Assembly (NCBI GenBank): GCA_023387555.1
Contig: JAEWHY010000179.1
Location: 1 to 7,382, forward strand
Direction of reading: 5' to 3'
DNA length: 7,382 nucleotides
DNA from: Pseudomonadota bacterium
Lineage (GTDB): Bacteria; Pseudomonadota; Alphaproteobacteria; Rhizobiales; Xanthobacteraceae
Made by a program: the position numbers and the translations under genes. The notes beneath the pieces are model-generated. The model was not told the DNA's origin. It saw only the letters and a program-made list of their open reading frames with translations, and did not search any database. Positions 1-5,741 of this stretch are shown here, in pieces; position 1 is the first letter of the stretch, and each line of letters begins with the position of its first letter.

Positions 1-314
1 AAAGAGTGCGGGTCTGGGAAATCCGGCTTCAGCCCGGCGAGCGGATCGGGTTCCACCGCCATGTGCTCGATTATTTCTGGACGGCGGTATCGGGCGGGCG
101 CGGCCGCCAGCATGTGCATGACGGCACCACCGTCGAATACACCTATCAGCCCGGCGAGACCCGGCACGAGACCTATGCCGCGGGCGAGTGCAAGGTCCAT
201 GACCTCGAAAATCTTGGCGACAAGGAAATGGTCTTTATGACCATCGAATTCCTGAACTCGGCCAACAAGCCGCTGCCGCTGCCCGACCATGTCCGCGGCA
301 GGGAAGCCGCGTAA
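1..314 (+). CDS. Cupin-domain protein, 3' part (5' end outside window)
   Basis: The reading frame is open at the left edge (the codon at 3-5 is Arg) and stops at TAA 312-314. The GTG at 6-8 is probably internal, because the protein begins mid-strand there and no ribosome binding site is visible. About 103 residues remain. A stretch reading LQPGERIGFHRHVLDYFW, followed by a glycine-rich turn and later GETRHE and VHDLENLGD, looks like a small single-domain cupin (double-stranded beta-helix). Counting from the GTG, His17 and His19 sit where cupin motif 1 places its metal ligands, and His54 or His65 could complete the site. Substrate and reaction cannot be told. Small cupins like this often sit beside catabolic and transport genes. 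The gene ends just before a strong terminator, so it is probably the last gene of an upstream transcript and not part of the liv operon. Confidence 0.72.
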   Translation, partial: RVRVWEIRLQPGERIGFHRHVLDYFWTAVSGGRGRQHVHDGTTVEYTYQPGETRHETYAAGECKVHDLENLGDKEMVFMTIEFLNSANKPLPLPDHVRGREAA

Positions 315-342
315 GTCGCGGTCTCTCGCGATCAGGATGCAG

Positions 343-374
343 AAAGCCGCCGCATGCCCGGCGGCTTTTCTTTT
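343..374 (+). terminator. Intrinsic terminator after the cupin gene
   Basis: A perfect 9-bp stem (AAAGCCGCC at 343-351 with GGCGGCTTT at 360-368) closes an 8-base loop and runs into TTTTCTTTT (366-374). It lies 29 bases after the cupin stop codon. GC-rich stem plus U-tract is the standard Rho-independent form, so this very likely ends the transcript coming from the left. Confidence 0.88.
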
Positions 375-493
375 GGGCGCGATGCAGTCTGTGCCGCGAT
401 GAAATCGTGCGCCTGACGGTCGAGAGCCCGGGTTCAGCCGTGCCGGGGTTCGGTGCGTGAGGCCGCGGTGCCCACAATCAATCAGGATGGAGG

Positions 494-521
494 AAGCCGC
501 GGGCAATCGGCGGCTTTCTTT
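494..521 (+). terminator. Second, similar intrinsic terminator
   Basis: A 7-bp stem (AAGCCGC at 494-500 with GCGGCTT at 510-516) has a 9-base loop and is followed by a pyrimidine run TTTCTTT (515-521). Like the first terminator it is preceded by ATCAGGATG (481-489, against 331-339), so the two are related copies 150 bases apart. It has a shorter stem and a weaker U-tract than the first. Confidence 0.62.
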
Positions 522-847
522 CTGGTGGAAAAATTTGTCGCAGGGGCGGAGTTCGGCGGGGGCCCTGGGGCTCCGCGTCAGGGCGCGCGCGGCCGCGGCT
601 GGAACCTCGGAAAAACCCAACTGTACCAGTCGTTACACCAGCATCCCGGCTTGCTCGCCATTCGTGCGGGAGCATCAATGTTGCACTGTCGTTAAGCAGT
701 TAACCGGGGTCCGCAAGGCTCGAGAATGCTGCCCACCGCAATCAAGGGACTAGCCAAGACTTGCAGGTTGCGGCAATACTGACCCAACGCGCACAAGCGG
801 GCCGAACGGCCGCACAACAACCCAACAAGCGCGAGCGGGGAGACGAC

Positions 848-886
848 ATGAGATCGCGCAGCTTGCGTATCGGGCCTTCGTACTGA
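848..886 (+). CDS. Putative 12-residue leader peptide upstream of livH
   Basis: ATG 848 opens a short frame, MRSRSLRIGPSY, ending at TGA 884-886. It is preceded by GGGGAGA (837-843), the best Shine-Dalgarno match in the leader and well spaced for this ATG. The stop codon overlaps the start of TGAGGG (884-889), the ribosome binding site of livH at 899, with only 12 bases between stop and livH start. This arrangement suggests translation-coupled or leader-peptide control. The peptide has only one Leu and one Ile, so it does not look like a classic branched-chain attenuator; it is Arg- and Ser-rich (three each). No terminator hairpin is evident between it and livH. It could be a chance ORF. Confidence 0.35.
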   Translation: MRSRSLRIGPSY

Positions 887-898
887 GGGCGCCCGGTC

Positions 899-1774
899 AT
901 GGATTTTCCCGTTGAGCTTTTCATCAATGCGCTGATCGCCGGCATCCTGCTGGGCGGCTTCTACGCCGCGGTTACCGTCGGGATTTCGATCTCCTTCGGC
1001 ATCCTCGACATCGTCAACATCGCGCACCCGGCCTTCATCATCCTGGGCTCCTACATCGCCTATATTCTGAACCAGCGCTTCGGCCTCGACCCGATCCTGG
1101 TCAGCATCCTGGTGCTGCCGCTGTTCTATTATCTCGGCTCGCTGGTCTATCAGGTCTATTACGTCTCCTTCGAGAAGCGCGGGCAGGAAGCCCTGCGCGG
1201 CCTCGCCTTCTTCTTCGGCCTCCTGTTCGTCACCGAAGTGATCCTGATCCTCGTCTTCGGCGTCGACTATCGCTATGTGCAGGCCGGCTATATCGACACC
1301 ACGGTCCGCTTCTCCTTCCTCGATCTGCCGATGCGCATGGTGGTGCCCTTCGCCATCTCCATGCTGCTGGTAATCGGCCTGCAGCTGTTCCTGACCAAGA
1401 CCTTCACCGGCCGCGCCATCATGGCGGTGGCGCAGGACCAGCTCGCGCTGTCGCTGATGGCCGCCGACCCGATCCGCATCAAGCGCATCGCCTTCTCGAT
1501 CTCGATCGCGACCGCCGCGATCGCCGGCGCGCTGCTCATCATCATCCAGCCGGTCGAGCCTTCGGTCGGGCGTGAATACATCGGCCGGGTGTTCGCGATC
1601 TGCGTGCTTGGCGGCATGGGCAGCCTGCCCGGCACGCTGATTGCCGCCTTGCTGCTCGGCGTGGTCGAAAGCATCACCTCGACCTTCTACGGTCCGTCCT
1701 GGGCGCCCGCGGTCGCCTTCGGCTTCCTGTTGATCACGCTGGCCGTGCGGCCTTCCGGCATCTTGGGTCGATAA
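899..1774 (+). CDS. livH: HAAT-family ABC importer, inner-membrane permease LivH
   Basis: This 291-residue, very hydrophobic protein has the usual LivH length. It is one of two permease subunits that form the translocation path of a branched-chain amino acid type (HAAT) ABC importer in the inner membrane. LivH hallmarks are the N-terminal run through residues 9-57 with the conserved NIAHPAFIILGSYIAY stretch (40-55), the cytoplasmic coupling-loop region GRAIMAVAQDQLALSLMAAD (171-190) that docks on an ATPase, VLGGMGSLPGTLIAALLLG (236-254), and the C-terminal RPSGILG (284-290). GAGGG (885-889) is the ribosome binding site. The stop TAA overlaps the livM start by one base (TAATG), so translation is coupled. 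Subunit type is certain. The substrate is not: HAAT systems carry Leu/Ile/Val but also amides, urea, aromatic acids and other small molecules, and no binding protein is present to indicate which. Confidence 0.95.
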   Translation: MDFPVELFINALIAGILLGGFYAAVTVGISISFGILDIVNIAHPAFIILGSYIAYILNQRFGLDPILVSILVLPLFYYLGSLVYQVYYVSFEKRGQEALRGLAFFFGLLFVTEVILILVFGVDYRYVQAGYIDTTVRFSFLDLPMRMVVPFAISMLLVIGLQLFLTKTFTGRAIMAVAQDQLALSLMAADPIRIKRIAFSISIATAAIAGALLIIIQPVEPSVGREYIGRVFAICVLGGMGSLPGTLIAALLLGVVESITSTFYGPSWAPAVAFGFLLITLAVRPSGILGR

Positions 1775-2817
1775 TGCGCACCTGGCAGTTTTTCCTCGTT
1801 TCGCTCGTCATCGCGCTCGCCGGCTTCATGGCAGCGCGGGTGCTGCAGAACGACTATCTGTTCTTCGCCGGCTATGTGGTGCTGCAATTCATTGTGCTGG
1901 CGACCGCCTGGAACATCCTCGGCGGCTATTGCGGCTATGTGAATTTCGGCTCGGCCGCGTTCTTCGCCATGGGCGCCTATACCACCGTGGTGATGACCAA
2001 GCTGCCGGCCTTCGCCAACCGGCATCTGCCGGAGGAAATCGCGGCCCTTGTCGGCATACCGCCGATCCCGGTCCTGATCATCCTCGGCGGCATCGTGGCC
2101 GGCCTCGTCGGGCTCGGCACCGGCTATCTGACGCTGCGGCTGCGCGGCGTGTTCTTCGCGATCGCAACGCTGGCGCTCGCGGTCGTGCTGCAGACCCTGA
2201 TCATCAACTGGGACTTCGTCGGCGGCTCGCGCGGCGCCTATGTGATCCGCCCCGCCACGGCGCCGCTGCTTGGCATCAACTACATCGAATACCTGTTCCT
2301 GGTGATGCTGCTGCTGGTCGTGATCTCGCTGACGGTGGCCCGCGCCATCGAGCGCTCGCGGCTCGGCTACGGCTTTGCCACCATCCGCGACGACGAACTC
2401 GCCGCCGAAGCCTCCGGTGTGCCGACGCTGAAGCTGAAGCTGGTCGCGACCACGATTTCCGGCGCCTTCATGGGCATGGCCGGCGCGCCGTTCCCCTATT
2501 ACATCGGCTTTCTCGAGCCGTCCTCGGCCTTCGGCCTCGCCTATGCGGTGAACGCGATCGCGATGCCGATGATCGGCGGCACCACGAGCTGGGTCGGGCC
2601 GCTGCTCGGCGCGGTCCTGCTCGGCACGCTGCAGCAGCTCGCCACCGTGACGATCTCGTCCGCGGTGAGCCTGCTGATCGTCGGCCTCCTGCTGGTGTTC
2701 TTCGTGATCATCGCGCCGAACGGCCTGATCGGCCTGTGGCATCAGTATTTCGGCCGCAAGCAGCCCGAGGACGACAGCGCCGCCACCGCCACCAAATCCG
2801 CGGTGAAGACCTCATGA
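1774..2817 (+). CDS. livM: HAAT-family ABC importer, inner-membrane permease LivM
   Basis: This 347-residue polytopic membrane protein is the partner permease of LivH. Diagnostic stretches are GGYCGYVNFGSAAFFAMGAY (50-69), corresponding to the conserved LivM G-x-S-x-G-x-A-x-F-x-x-x-G-A-Y block, and GGSRGAY (150-156). The coupling loop is RSRLGYGFATIRDDELAAEA (194-213), and IGGTTSWVGPLLGA (267-280) follows. A charged, Ala/Thr/Lys-rich tail (about 328-347) should be cytoplasmic. The start ATG at 1774 has no strong ribosome binding site, consistent with re-initiation after the overlapping livH stop. The end overlaps livG by four bases (ATGA, 2814-2817). Family assignment is firm; the transported compound is unknown. 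Confidence 0.95.
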   Translation: MRTWQFFLVSLVIALAGFMAARVLQNDYLFFAGYVVLQFIVLATAWNILGGYCGYVNFGSAAFFAMGAYTTVVMTKLPAFANRHLPEEIAALVGIPPIPVLIILGGIVAGLVGLGTGYLTLRLRGVFFAIATLALAVVLQTLIINWDFVGGSRGAYVIRPATAPLLGINYIEYLFLVMLLLVVISLTVARAIERSRLGYGFATIRDDELAAEASGVPTLKLKLVATTISGAFMGMAGAPFPYYIGFLEPSSAFGLAYAVNAIAMPMIGGTTSWVGPLLGAVLLGTLQQLATVTISSAVSLLIVGLLLVFFVIIAPNGLIGLWHQYFGRKQPEDDSAATATKSAVKTS

Positions 2818-3551
2818 CCGCTCCGCTCCTCAAAGTCGACAATGTCAGCAAGCGTTTCGGCGGCTTCGTCGCGCTCGACAGCATCACTCTCGAAGTCGCC
2901 CCGGGCGAACGGCTCGGGCTGATCGGCCCGAACGGGTCCGGCAAGTCGACGCTGGTCAACTGCATGAGCGGCACGCTGCACAACGAGACAGGCAGCGTGA
3001 CCTTCGACGGCACGCCGATGAACGGCCTCGCCCCGCATCAGCGCACGCATCTTGGCCTCGCGCGCTCCTTTCAGTTGCCGCGCCCGTTCCACAGCCTGTC
3101 CGTCGCGGAAAACATCCGGGTGCCGCTGCTCTACACCGTGCGTCTGCGCCACGACGAACCGCAGACCCGCGAGGAGCTCGATCATCGCTGCCATGAGGTG
3201 CTCAGGCTCGTCGGGCTGGAGCACAAGGCGAAGAAGCAGCCGAAGGATCTGACCCAGGTCGAGATGCGCAAGCTCGAGCTGGCGCGCGCCATGGCCGCCG
3301 AACCCAAGCTGCTGATCGCCGACGAGGCGATGGCCGGGCTGTCCGAGTCCGAAGTGAAGGACATCGTCGCGCTACTGATCGCGCTCAACGAGCGCGGCAT
3401 CACCATCATCCTGATCGAGCACATCATGACGGCGGTGATGAGCTTCTCCCAGCGCCTGGCCGTTCTGGTCAGCGGCAAGAAGATCGCCGACGGCGATCCG
3501 CAGGACGTGATCCGCGACCCCGAGGTTGAGAGGGCGTATCTTGGCCAATAG
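2814..3551 (+). CDS. livG: HAAT-family ABC importer ATPase LivG
   Basis: This 245-residue cytoplasmic ABC ATPase energises transport through LivH/LivM together with LivF. Visible motifs are Walker A GPNGSGKST (38-46), Q-loop Gln87 in RSFQLPRPF, Walker B LLIADE (166-171) with catalytic Glu171, and switch His203 in IIEH-like LIEH. The position normally held by the LSGGQ signature reads DLTQVEMRKLELARA (145-159), and the D-loop region begins DEAMAGL instead of DEPAAGL. To my knowledge this LTQVE/DEAMAGL form recurs in one LivG subgroup of Alpha- and Betaproteobacteria, so it is probably functional and not decay. The start ATG at 2814 overlaps livM by four bases. The same frame is open well upstream inside livM, but that stretch is an Arg/His-rich shadow without motifs. 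Confidence 0.94.
   Translation: MTAPLLKVDNVSKRFGGFVALDSITLEVAPGERLGLIGPNGSGKSTLVNCMSGTLHNETGSVTFDGTPMNGLAPHQRTHLGLARSFQLPRPFHSLSVAENIRVPLLYTVRLRHDEPQTREELDHRCHEVLRLVGLEHKAKKQPKDLTQVEMRKLELARAMAAEPKLLIADEAMAGLSESEVKDIVALLIALNERGITIILIEHIMTAVMSFSQRLAVLVSGKKIADGDPQDVIRDPEVERAYLGQ
3528..3534 (+). promoter_or_regulatory. Ribosome binding site that fixes the livF TTG start
   Basis: GAGAGGG lies inside the last codons of livG, six bases before TTG 3541. The competing TTG at 3526 has only GAGG (3522-3525) directly abutting it, which is too close. This favours the downstream start. Confidence 0.65.
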
Positions 3552-4272
3552 CATCCGTGTCGCCAATGTGAATGCCGGCTACGGGGCGGTGCGCGTTCTG
3601 GAGAACGTGTCGCTCGACGTGGACAGCGGCAAGACCGTGGTGCTGCTGGGCACCAACGGCAACGGCAAATCAACCCTGATCAAATGCCTGATGGGCTTGT
3701 GCCGCCCGACCGCGGGCAGCATCGTCGCGGAGATCGACGGCGAAAAGCACGATCTCGTCGGCAAAAGTGTCGAGCAGATCGTCGACCTCGGTATCGTCCT
3801 CGTTCCGGAAGGCCGGCGTTTGTTTCCGCGTCTCACGGTCGAGGAAAACCTGCTGCTCGGCGCGTTTCGCAAGAAGGCGCGCGAGCAGCTCAAGCAGAAT
3901 ATCGAGTTCTGCTACGAAGCCTTCCCGCGCCTCGCCGAGCGCAAGAACCAGCTTGCCGGCTCGATGTCGGGCGGCGAGCAGCAGATGCTGGCGCTCGCCC
4001 GCGCCCTGATGGAAGCGCCGAAGATCCTGCTGATCGACGAGCCGTCGGTCGGCCTTGCGCCGGTGCTGGTGTCGCGCACCATCGACACCATTCGGGAACT
4101 GAAGTCGAAGTATCAGCTCACCGTCCTGATGGCGGAACAGAACTTCAACCAGGCGATCCGCATCGCCGATTCCGGCTACGTCATCGTGCACGGAAAGATC
4201 GCTTTCAGCGGCAAGTCGGCCGACGAACTGCACAACAACGATTTGATCCGGAAGCTGTATCTGGGAATCTAG
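3541..4272 (+). CDS. livF: HAAT-family ABC importer ATPase LivF (TTG start)
   Basis: This is the second cytoplasmic ATPase of the importer, 243 residues from the start chosen here. Motifs are Walker A GTNGNGKST (37-45), RRLFPRLTVEENL (92-104, the typical LivF Q-loop-following block), signature MSGGEQQ (142-148), Walker B ILLIDE (162-167) and DEPSVGLAP (166-174). The switch position is Gln200 (MAEQN) in place of His, which is usual for LivF. I choose TTG 3541 because GAGAGGG (3528-3534) sits six bases upstream and the protein then begins MANSIRVANV, close to the family start. An alternative TTG at 3526 adds five residues but has no properly spaced ribosome binding site. The gene overlaps the livG end by 11 bases and is the last gene of the operon; the next gene runs the other way. 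Confidence 0.94.
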   Translation: MANSIRVANVNAGYGAVRVLENVSLDVDSGKTVVLLGTNGNGKSTLIKCLMGLCRPTAGSIVAEIDGEKHDLVGKSVEQIVDLGIVLVPEGRRLFPRLTVEENLLLGAFRKKAREQLKQNIEFCYEAFPRLAERKNQLAGSMSGGEQQMLALARALMEAPKILLIDEPSVGLAPVLVSRTIDTIRELKSKYQLTVLMAEQNFNQAIRIADSGYVIVHGKIAFSGKSADELHNNDLIRKLYLGI

Positions 4273-4290
4273 ACGCCGCGGGCCCGAACG

Positions 4291-4424
4291 CCCTTCCCTG
4301 CGAGGGGGAGGGTTGGGTGGGGGGCTTCTCATTCAATCACCAATCCATTTAACCCCCACCCGCTTGCCTTCGCAATGCAACGGCAAGATACGATGGCAAG
4401 CGACCTCCCCCTTTGAGGGAGAGG
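4291..4424. repeat. Compound palindromic intergenic repeat, copy A
   Basis: Two outer hairpins flank an inner inverted pair. The left outer hairpin is at 4291-4312 (CCCTTCCCT, GCG loop, AGGGGGAGGG). The right one is at 4404-4424 (CCTCCCCC, then GAGGGAGAGG after a TTT turn). Between them GGGTGGGGG (4315-4323) is the exact inverse of CCCCCACCC (4353-4361). The right half, read on the minus strand, resembles 6825-6877 of the second copy, which shares AAAGGGGGAGGTCG, a CAAGCG box and a GTGGGGG box. The element fills most of the space between livF and the opposing DUF1330 gene. It might act as a bidirectional transcript end or mRNA stabiliser, but neither side has a clean U-tract. Confidence 0.7.
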
Positions 4425-4434
4425 CAAGAGCCAA

Positions 4435-4737
4435 TCACTTCGTAAACTCCCCGCCCTCCACCATGATCGTCTCCACCTCGCCGGCGCCGCTCCTGCGGAA
4501 CGCCGCGGCGTCGTCGTATTCCTTCGACGTGAAGCAAGCGACGCCCTGTTCGAAGGTCGGAAACTCGATCACCACGAAACGGTGGAACTTGTCCGGCCCC
4601 TCCATGATCTGAAATTTGCCGCCGCGCGCCAGCACCTTGCCGCCGTATTTCGCGATGATGCCGGGCACCTGATCGGTGTATTTCTTGTATTCGACCGGAT
4701 CGTTGATCTTCGCGCGCGCGACCCAATAGGCGGGCAT
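4435..4737 (-). CDS. DUF1330 family protein
   Basis: This 100-residue small soluble protein matches the DUF1330 family (dimeric alpha-beta barrel / ferredoxin-like fold). Characteristic stretches are MPAYWVARAKINDPVEYKKY (1-20), IIAKYGGKVLARGG (27-40), EGPDKFHRFVVIEFPTFEQ (46-64) and a closing IMVEGGEF (91-98). No enzymatic activity is firmly established for the family, so no function is assigned. The start at 4737 is chosen because GGAGGATAC (minus strand, 4750-4742) precedes it at good spacing and the protein begins at the family N-terminus. The frame stays open to 4794, but that extension runs through the palindrome and reads as repeat-derived residues. The gene faces the liv operon end and is divergent from the cyclase gene; the two probably share the inverted-repeat region for expression. 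Confidence 0.85.
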   Translation of the reverse strand: MPAYWVARAKINDPVEYKKYTDQVPGIIAKYGGKVLARGGKFQIMEGPDKFHRFVVIEFPTFEQGVACFTSKEYDDAAAFRRSGAGEVETIMVEGGEFTK

Positions 4738-4741
4738 TGAC

Positions 4742-4750
4742 GTATCCTCC
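4742..4750 (-). promoter_or_regulatory. Ribosome binding site of the DUF1330 gene
   Basis: GGAGGATAC on the minus strand has its GGAGG core eight bases before ATG 4737. It is identical to the site serving the divergent cyclase gene at 4845-4853. Confidence 0.75.
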
Positions 4751-4844
4751 GCTGTCATGCGCGGGCTTGACCCGCGCATCCATCTTCTGTGCATGATTCA
4801 TCCAACGCGATGGATCGCCGGGTCAAGCCCGGCGATGACACCTT

Positions 4845-4853
4845 GGAGGATAC
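4845..4853 (+). promoter_or_regulatory. Ribosome binding site of the cyclase gene
   Basis: GGAGGATAC has its GGAGG core 12 bases before ATG 4862, slightly longer than ideal, with an A-rich run between. It supports 4862 as the start over any codon inside the palindrome. Confidence 0.7.
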
Positions 4854-4861
4854 AAAAAATC

Positions 4862-5641
4862 ATGCCCCGCAGGATCATCGACATATCCGTACCATTGGAA
4901 AACGATGTCATCGCCGATCCGCCCGGCTTCGGCCCGCAGATCGACTACAAGTCCCACGCAGAGACAGCGTCCGAAGTCTGCAGTTTTTTTCCCGGCCTGA
5001 AGGAAAGCGACCTGCCGGATTCCGAGGGCTGGGCGATCGAATGGGTCAGGCTGTCGACGCATTGCACGACGCATCTCGATGCGCCCTGGCATTTCGCTTC
5101 GACCATGGACGGCGGCAAGCGCGCCATCACCATCGACGAAGTGCCGCTCGATTGGTGTTTCAATCCCGGCGTGAAGCTCGACTTACGGCATTTCCCGGAC
5201 GGCTATGTCGTCACTGCGGCCGATGTCGAAGCGGCGCTCGACACCATCGGCCACACGCTTTCACCATTTGAAATCGTCGTCATCAACACGTCCGCCGGCA
5301 AAGCCTATGGCCAGCCCGATTACGTGTCGAAAGGCTGCGGCATGGGGCGCGAGGCGACGCTCTATCTGCTCGAGCGCGGCGTGCGCGTGACCGGCACCGA
5401 TGGCTGGAGCTGGGATGCGCCGTTCGTGCACACCAAGGAGAAATACGCCGCCACCGGCGATCCGAAGCTGATCTGGGAGGGACACAAGGCCGGACGCGAC
5501 ATCGGCTATTGCCACATCGAGAAACTCCACAATCTCGAAAGCCTGCCGCCGCGCGGTTTCATGATTGCCTGCTTCCCGGTCAAGGTTCGCGGCGGCTCCG
5601 CGGGATGGACGCGCGCGGTCGCGATCATGGACGGCGATTGA
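4862..5641 (+). CDS. Cyclase family metal-dependent hydrolase (kynurenine formamidase/isatin hydrolase superfamily)
   Basis: The protein has 259 residues, typical of the cyclase family (PF04199). These enzymes use a divalent metal, commonly Mn or Zn, to hydrolyse amide or lactam bonds in small cyclic or aryl compounds. The signature is STHCTTHLDAPWHF (65-78), a form of the usual H-x-G-T-H-x-D-A-P-x-H motif. His67, His71, Asp73 and His77 are kept, and Gly is replaced by Thr69. Further family features are the opening RIIDISVPLEND (4-15), GREATLYLLERGVRVTGTDG (162-181), the substrate-loop stretch WSWDAPF (182-188), and HIEKLHNL (218-225) with candidate ligands His218 and Glu220. No signal peptide is seen, so it should be cytoplasmic. 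The Bug/TctB genes follow on the same strand after 138 bases, suggesting hydrolysis of an imported compound. True kynurenine formamidases are shorter (about 210 residues), so kynB is unlikely. The substrate is unknown. Confidence 0.88.
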   Translation: MPRRIIDISVPLENDVIADPPGFGPQIDYKSHAETASEVCSFFPGLKESDLPDSEGWAIEWVRLSTHCTTHLDAPWHFASTMDGGKRAITIDEVPLDWCFNPGVKLDLRHFPDGYVVTAADVEAALDTIGHTLSPFEIVVINTSAGKAYGQPDYVSKGCGMGREATLYLLERGVRVTGTDGWSWDAPFVHTKEKYAATGDPKLIWEGHKAGRDIGYCHIEKLHNLESLPPRGFMIACFPVKVRGGSAGWTRAVAIMDGD

Positions 5642-5686
5642 CGCTCGACCTGCCCACAATCAACGGTTACGCTTCTCGTTATCGCC

Positions 5687-5728
5687 GTCATTCCGGGGCG
5701 CGAGCCAGGCTCGCGAACCCGGCATGAC
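5687..5728. repeat. REP-like palindrome between cyclase and Bug genes
   Basis: Outer arms GTCATTCCGGG (5687-5697) and CCCGGCATGAC (5718-5728) pair with one mismatch. Inner arms CGCGAGCC (5699-5706) and GGCTCGCG (5708-5715) pair perfectly around a single A. It shares the GTCAT..CCGGG ends of the palindrome at 4754-4839 but has a different core, so it is a second REP subtype of the same genome family. It could shape mRNA decay between the cyclase and binding-protein segments. Confidence 0.8.
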
Positions 5729-5741
5729 AGCGAAAAAAATA

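Larger units (their letters stand above)
375..898. other. Non-coding interval: gene remnant?, second terminator, long liv leader
   Basis: No recognisable protein gene lies between the cupin terminator and livH. Bases 375-460 hold an open frame ending at TGA 458-460 whose last codons read DEIVRLTVESPGSAVPGFGA. It has no start codon or ribosome binding site and could be the tail of a lost gene or chance. After the second terminator, 530-610 is very GC-rich. Bases 610-790 are less so and presumably carry the liv promoter, but I find no -35/-10 pair I would defend. Two short inverted repeats with ACTG/CAGT arms (620-630 and 685-700), each overlapping the heptamer GTCGTTA (629-635, 688-694), are possible operator half-sites, weakly supported. 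The interval ends in a 12-codon leader ORF, listed separately. Confidence 0.5.
4742..4853. repeat. Large inverted repeat between divergent genes, carrying both ribosome binding sites
   Basis: The left arm (4742-4784) and right arm (4809-4853) are near-perfect reverse complements. Each contains GTATCCTCC, TGTCAT, CGGGCTTGACCCG and ATCCATC in the same order when read inward from its own end. The GC triplets flanking the core differ between arms (GCG..CGC against CGC..GCG) but keep pairing within each arm. Each arm also folds on its own: ATGCGCGGG/CCCGCGCAT (4758-4779) and ATCGCCGGG/CCCGGCGAT (4814-4836). The core is the GTCAT-CCGGGCTTGACCCGG-ATCCA palindrome widespread in Bradyrhizobium-type genomes. 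The outer nine bases are the Shine-Dalgarno sequences of the two flanking genes. A central spacer of 24 bases (4785-4808) remains. Confidence 0.85.

Noticed and set aside
453..753. Overlapping 80- and 98-codon ORFs in the liv leader
   Set aside because: They run through the second terminator, lack ribosome binding sites, and read as Arg/Ser/Cys-rich chance sequence.
1687..2742. Long minus-strand open frame of 351 codons across livM
   Set aside because: Its translation is Arg/His/Asp/Glu/Gln-rich low complexity, typical of an antisense shadow of a GC-rich gene; livM on the other strand has clear family motifs.
1929..2813. Possible 295-residue N-terminal extension of LivG
   Set aside because: It lies wholly inside livM in another frame, is Arg/His/Ala-rich without motifs, and LivG has a natural start at 2814 at the expected distance before Walker A.
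3684..4352. 222-codon + strand ORF overlapping livF in another frame
   Set aside because: Arg/Pro-rich shadow frame running out of livF into the repeat; livF carries all ABC motifs.
4313..4612. 99-codon + strand ORF opposite DUF1330
   Set aside because: It starts inside the compound palindrome and lies antisense to a recognisable gene; no ribosome binding site or motif.
4738..4861. N-terminal extensions of both the DUF1330 and cyclase frames into the spacer
   Set aside because: The residues (RGSSPRMT, RGLDPRIH) are the usual false translations of this palindrome class, and both genes have GGAGGATAC sites closer to their family starts.
469..5663. 13-base match TGCCCACAATCAA at 469-481 and 5651-5663
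   Set aside because: A single shared 13-mer is expected about as often as not by chance in a window this size, and the flanks do not match.
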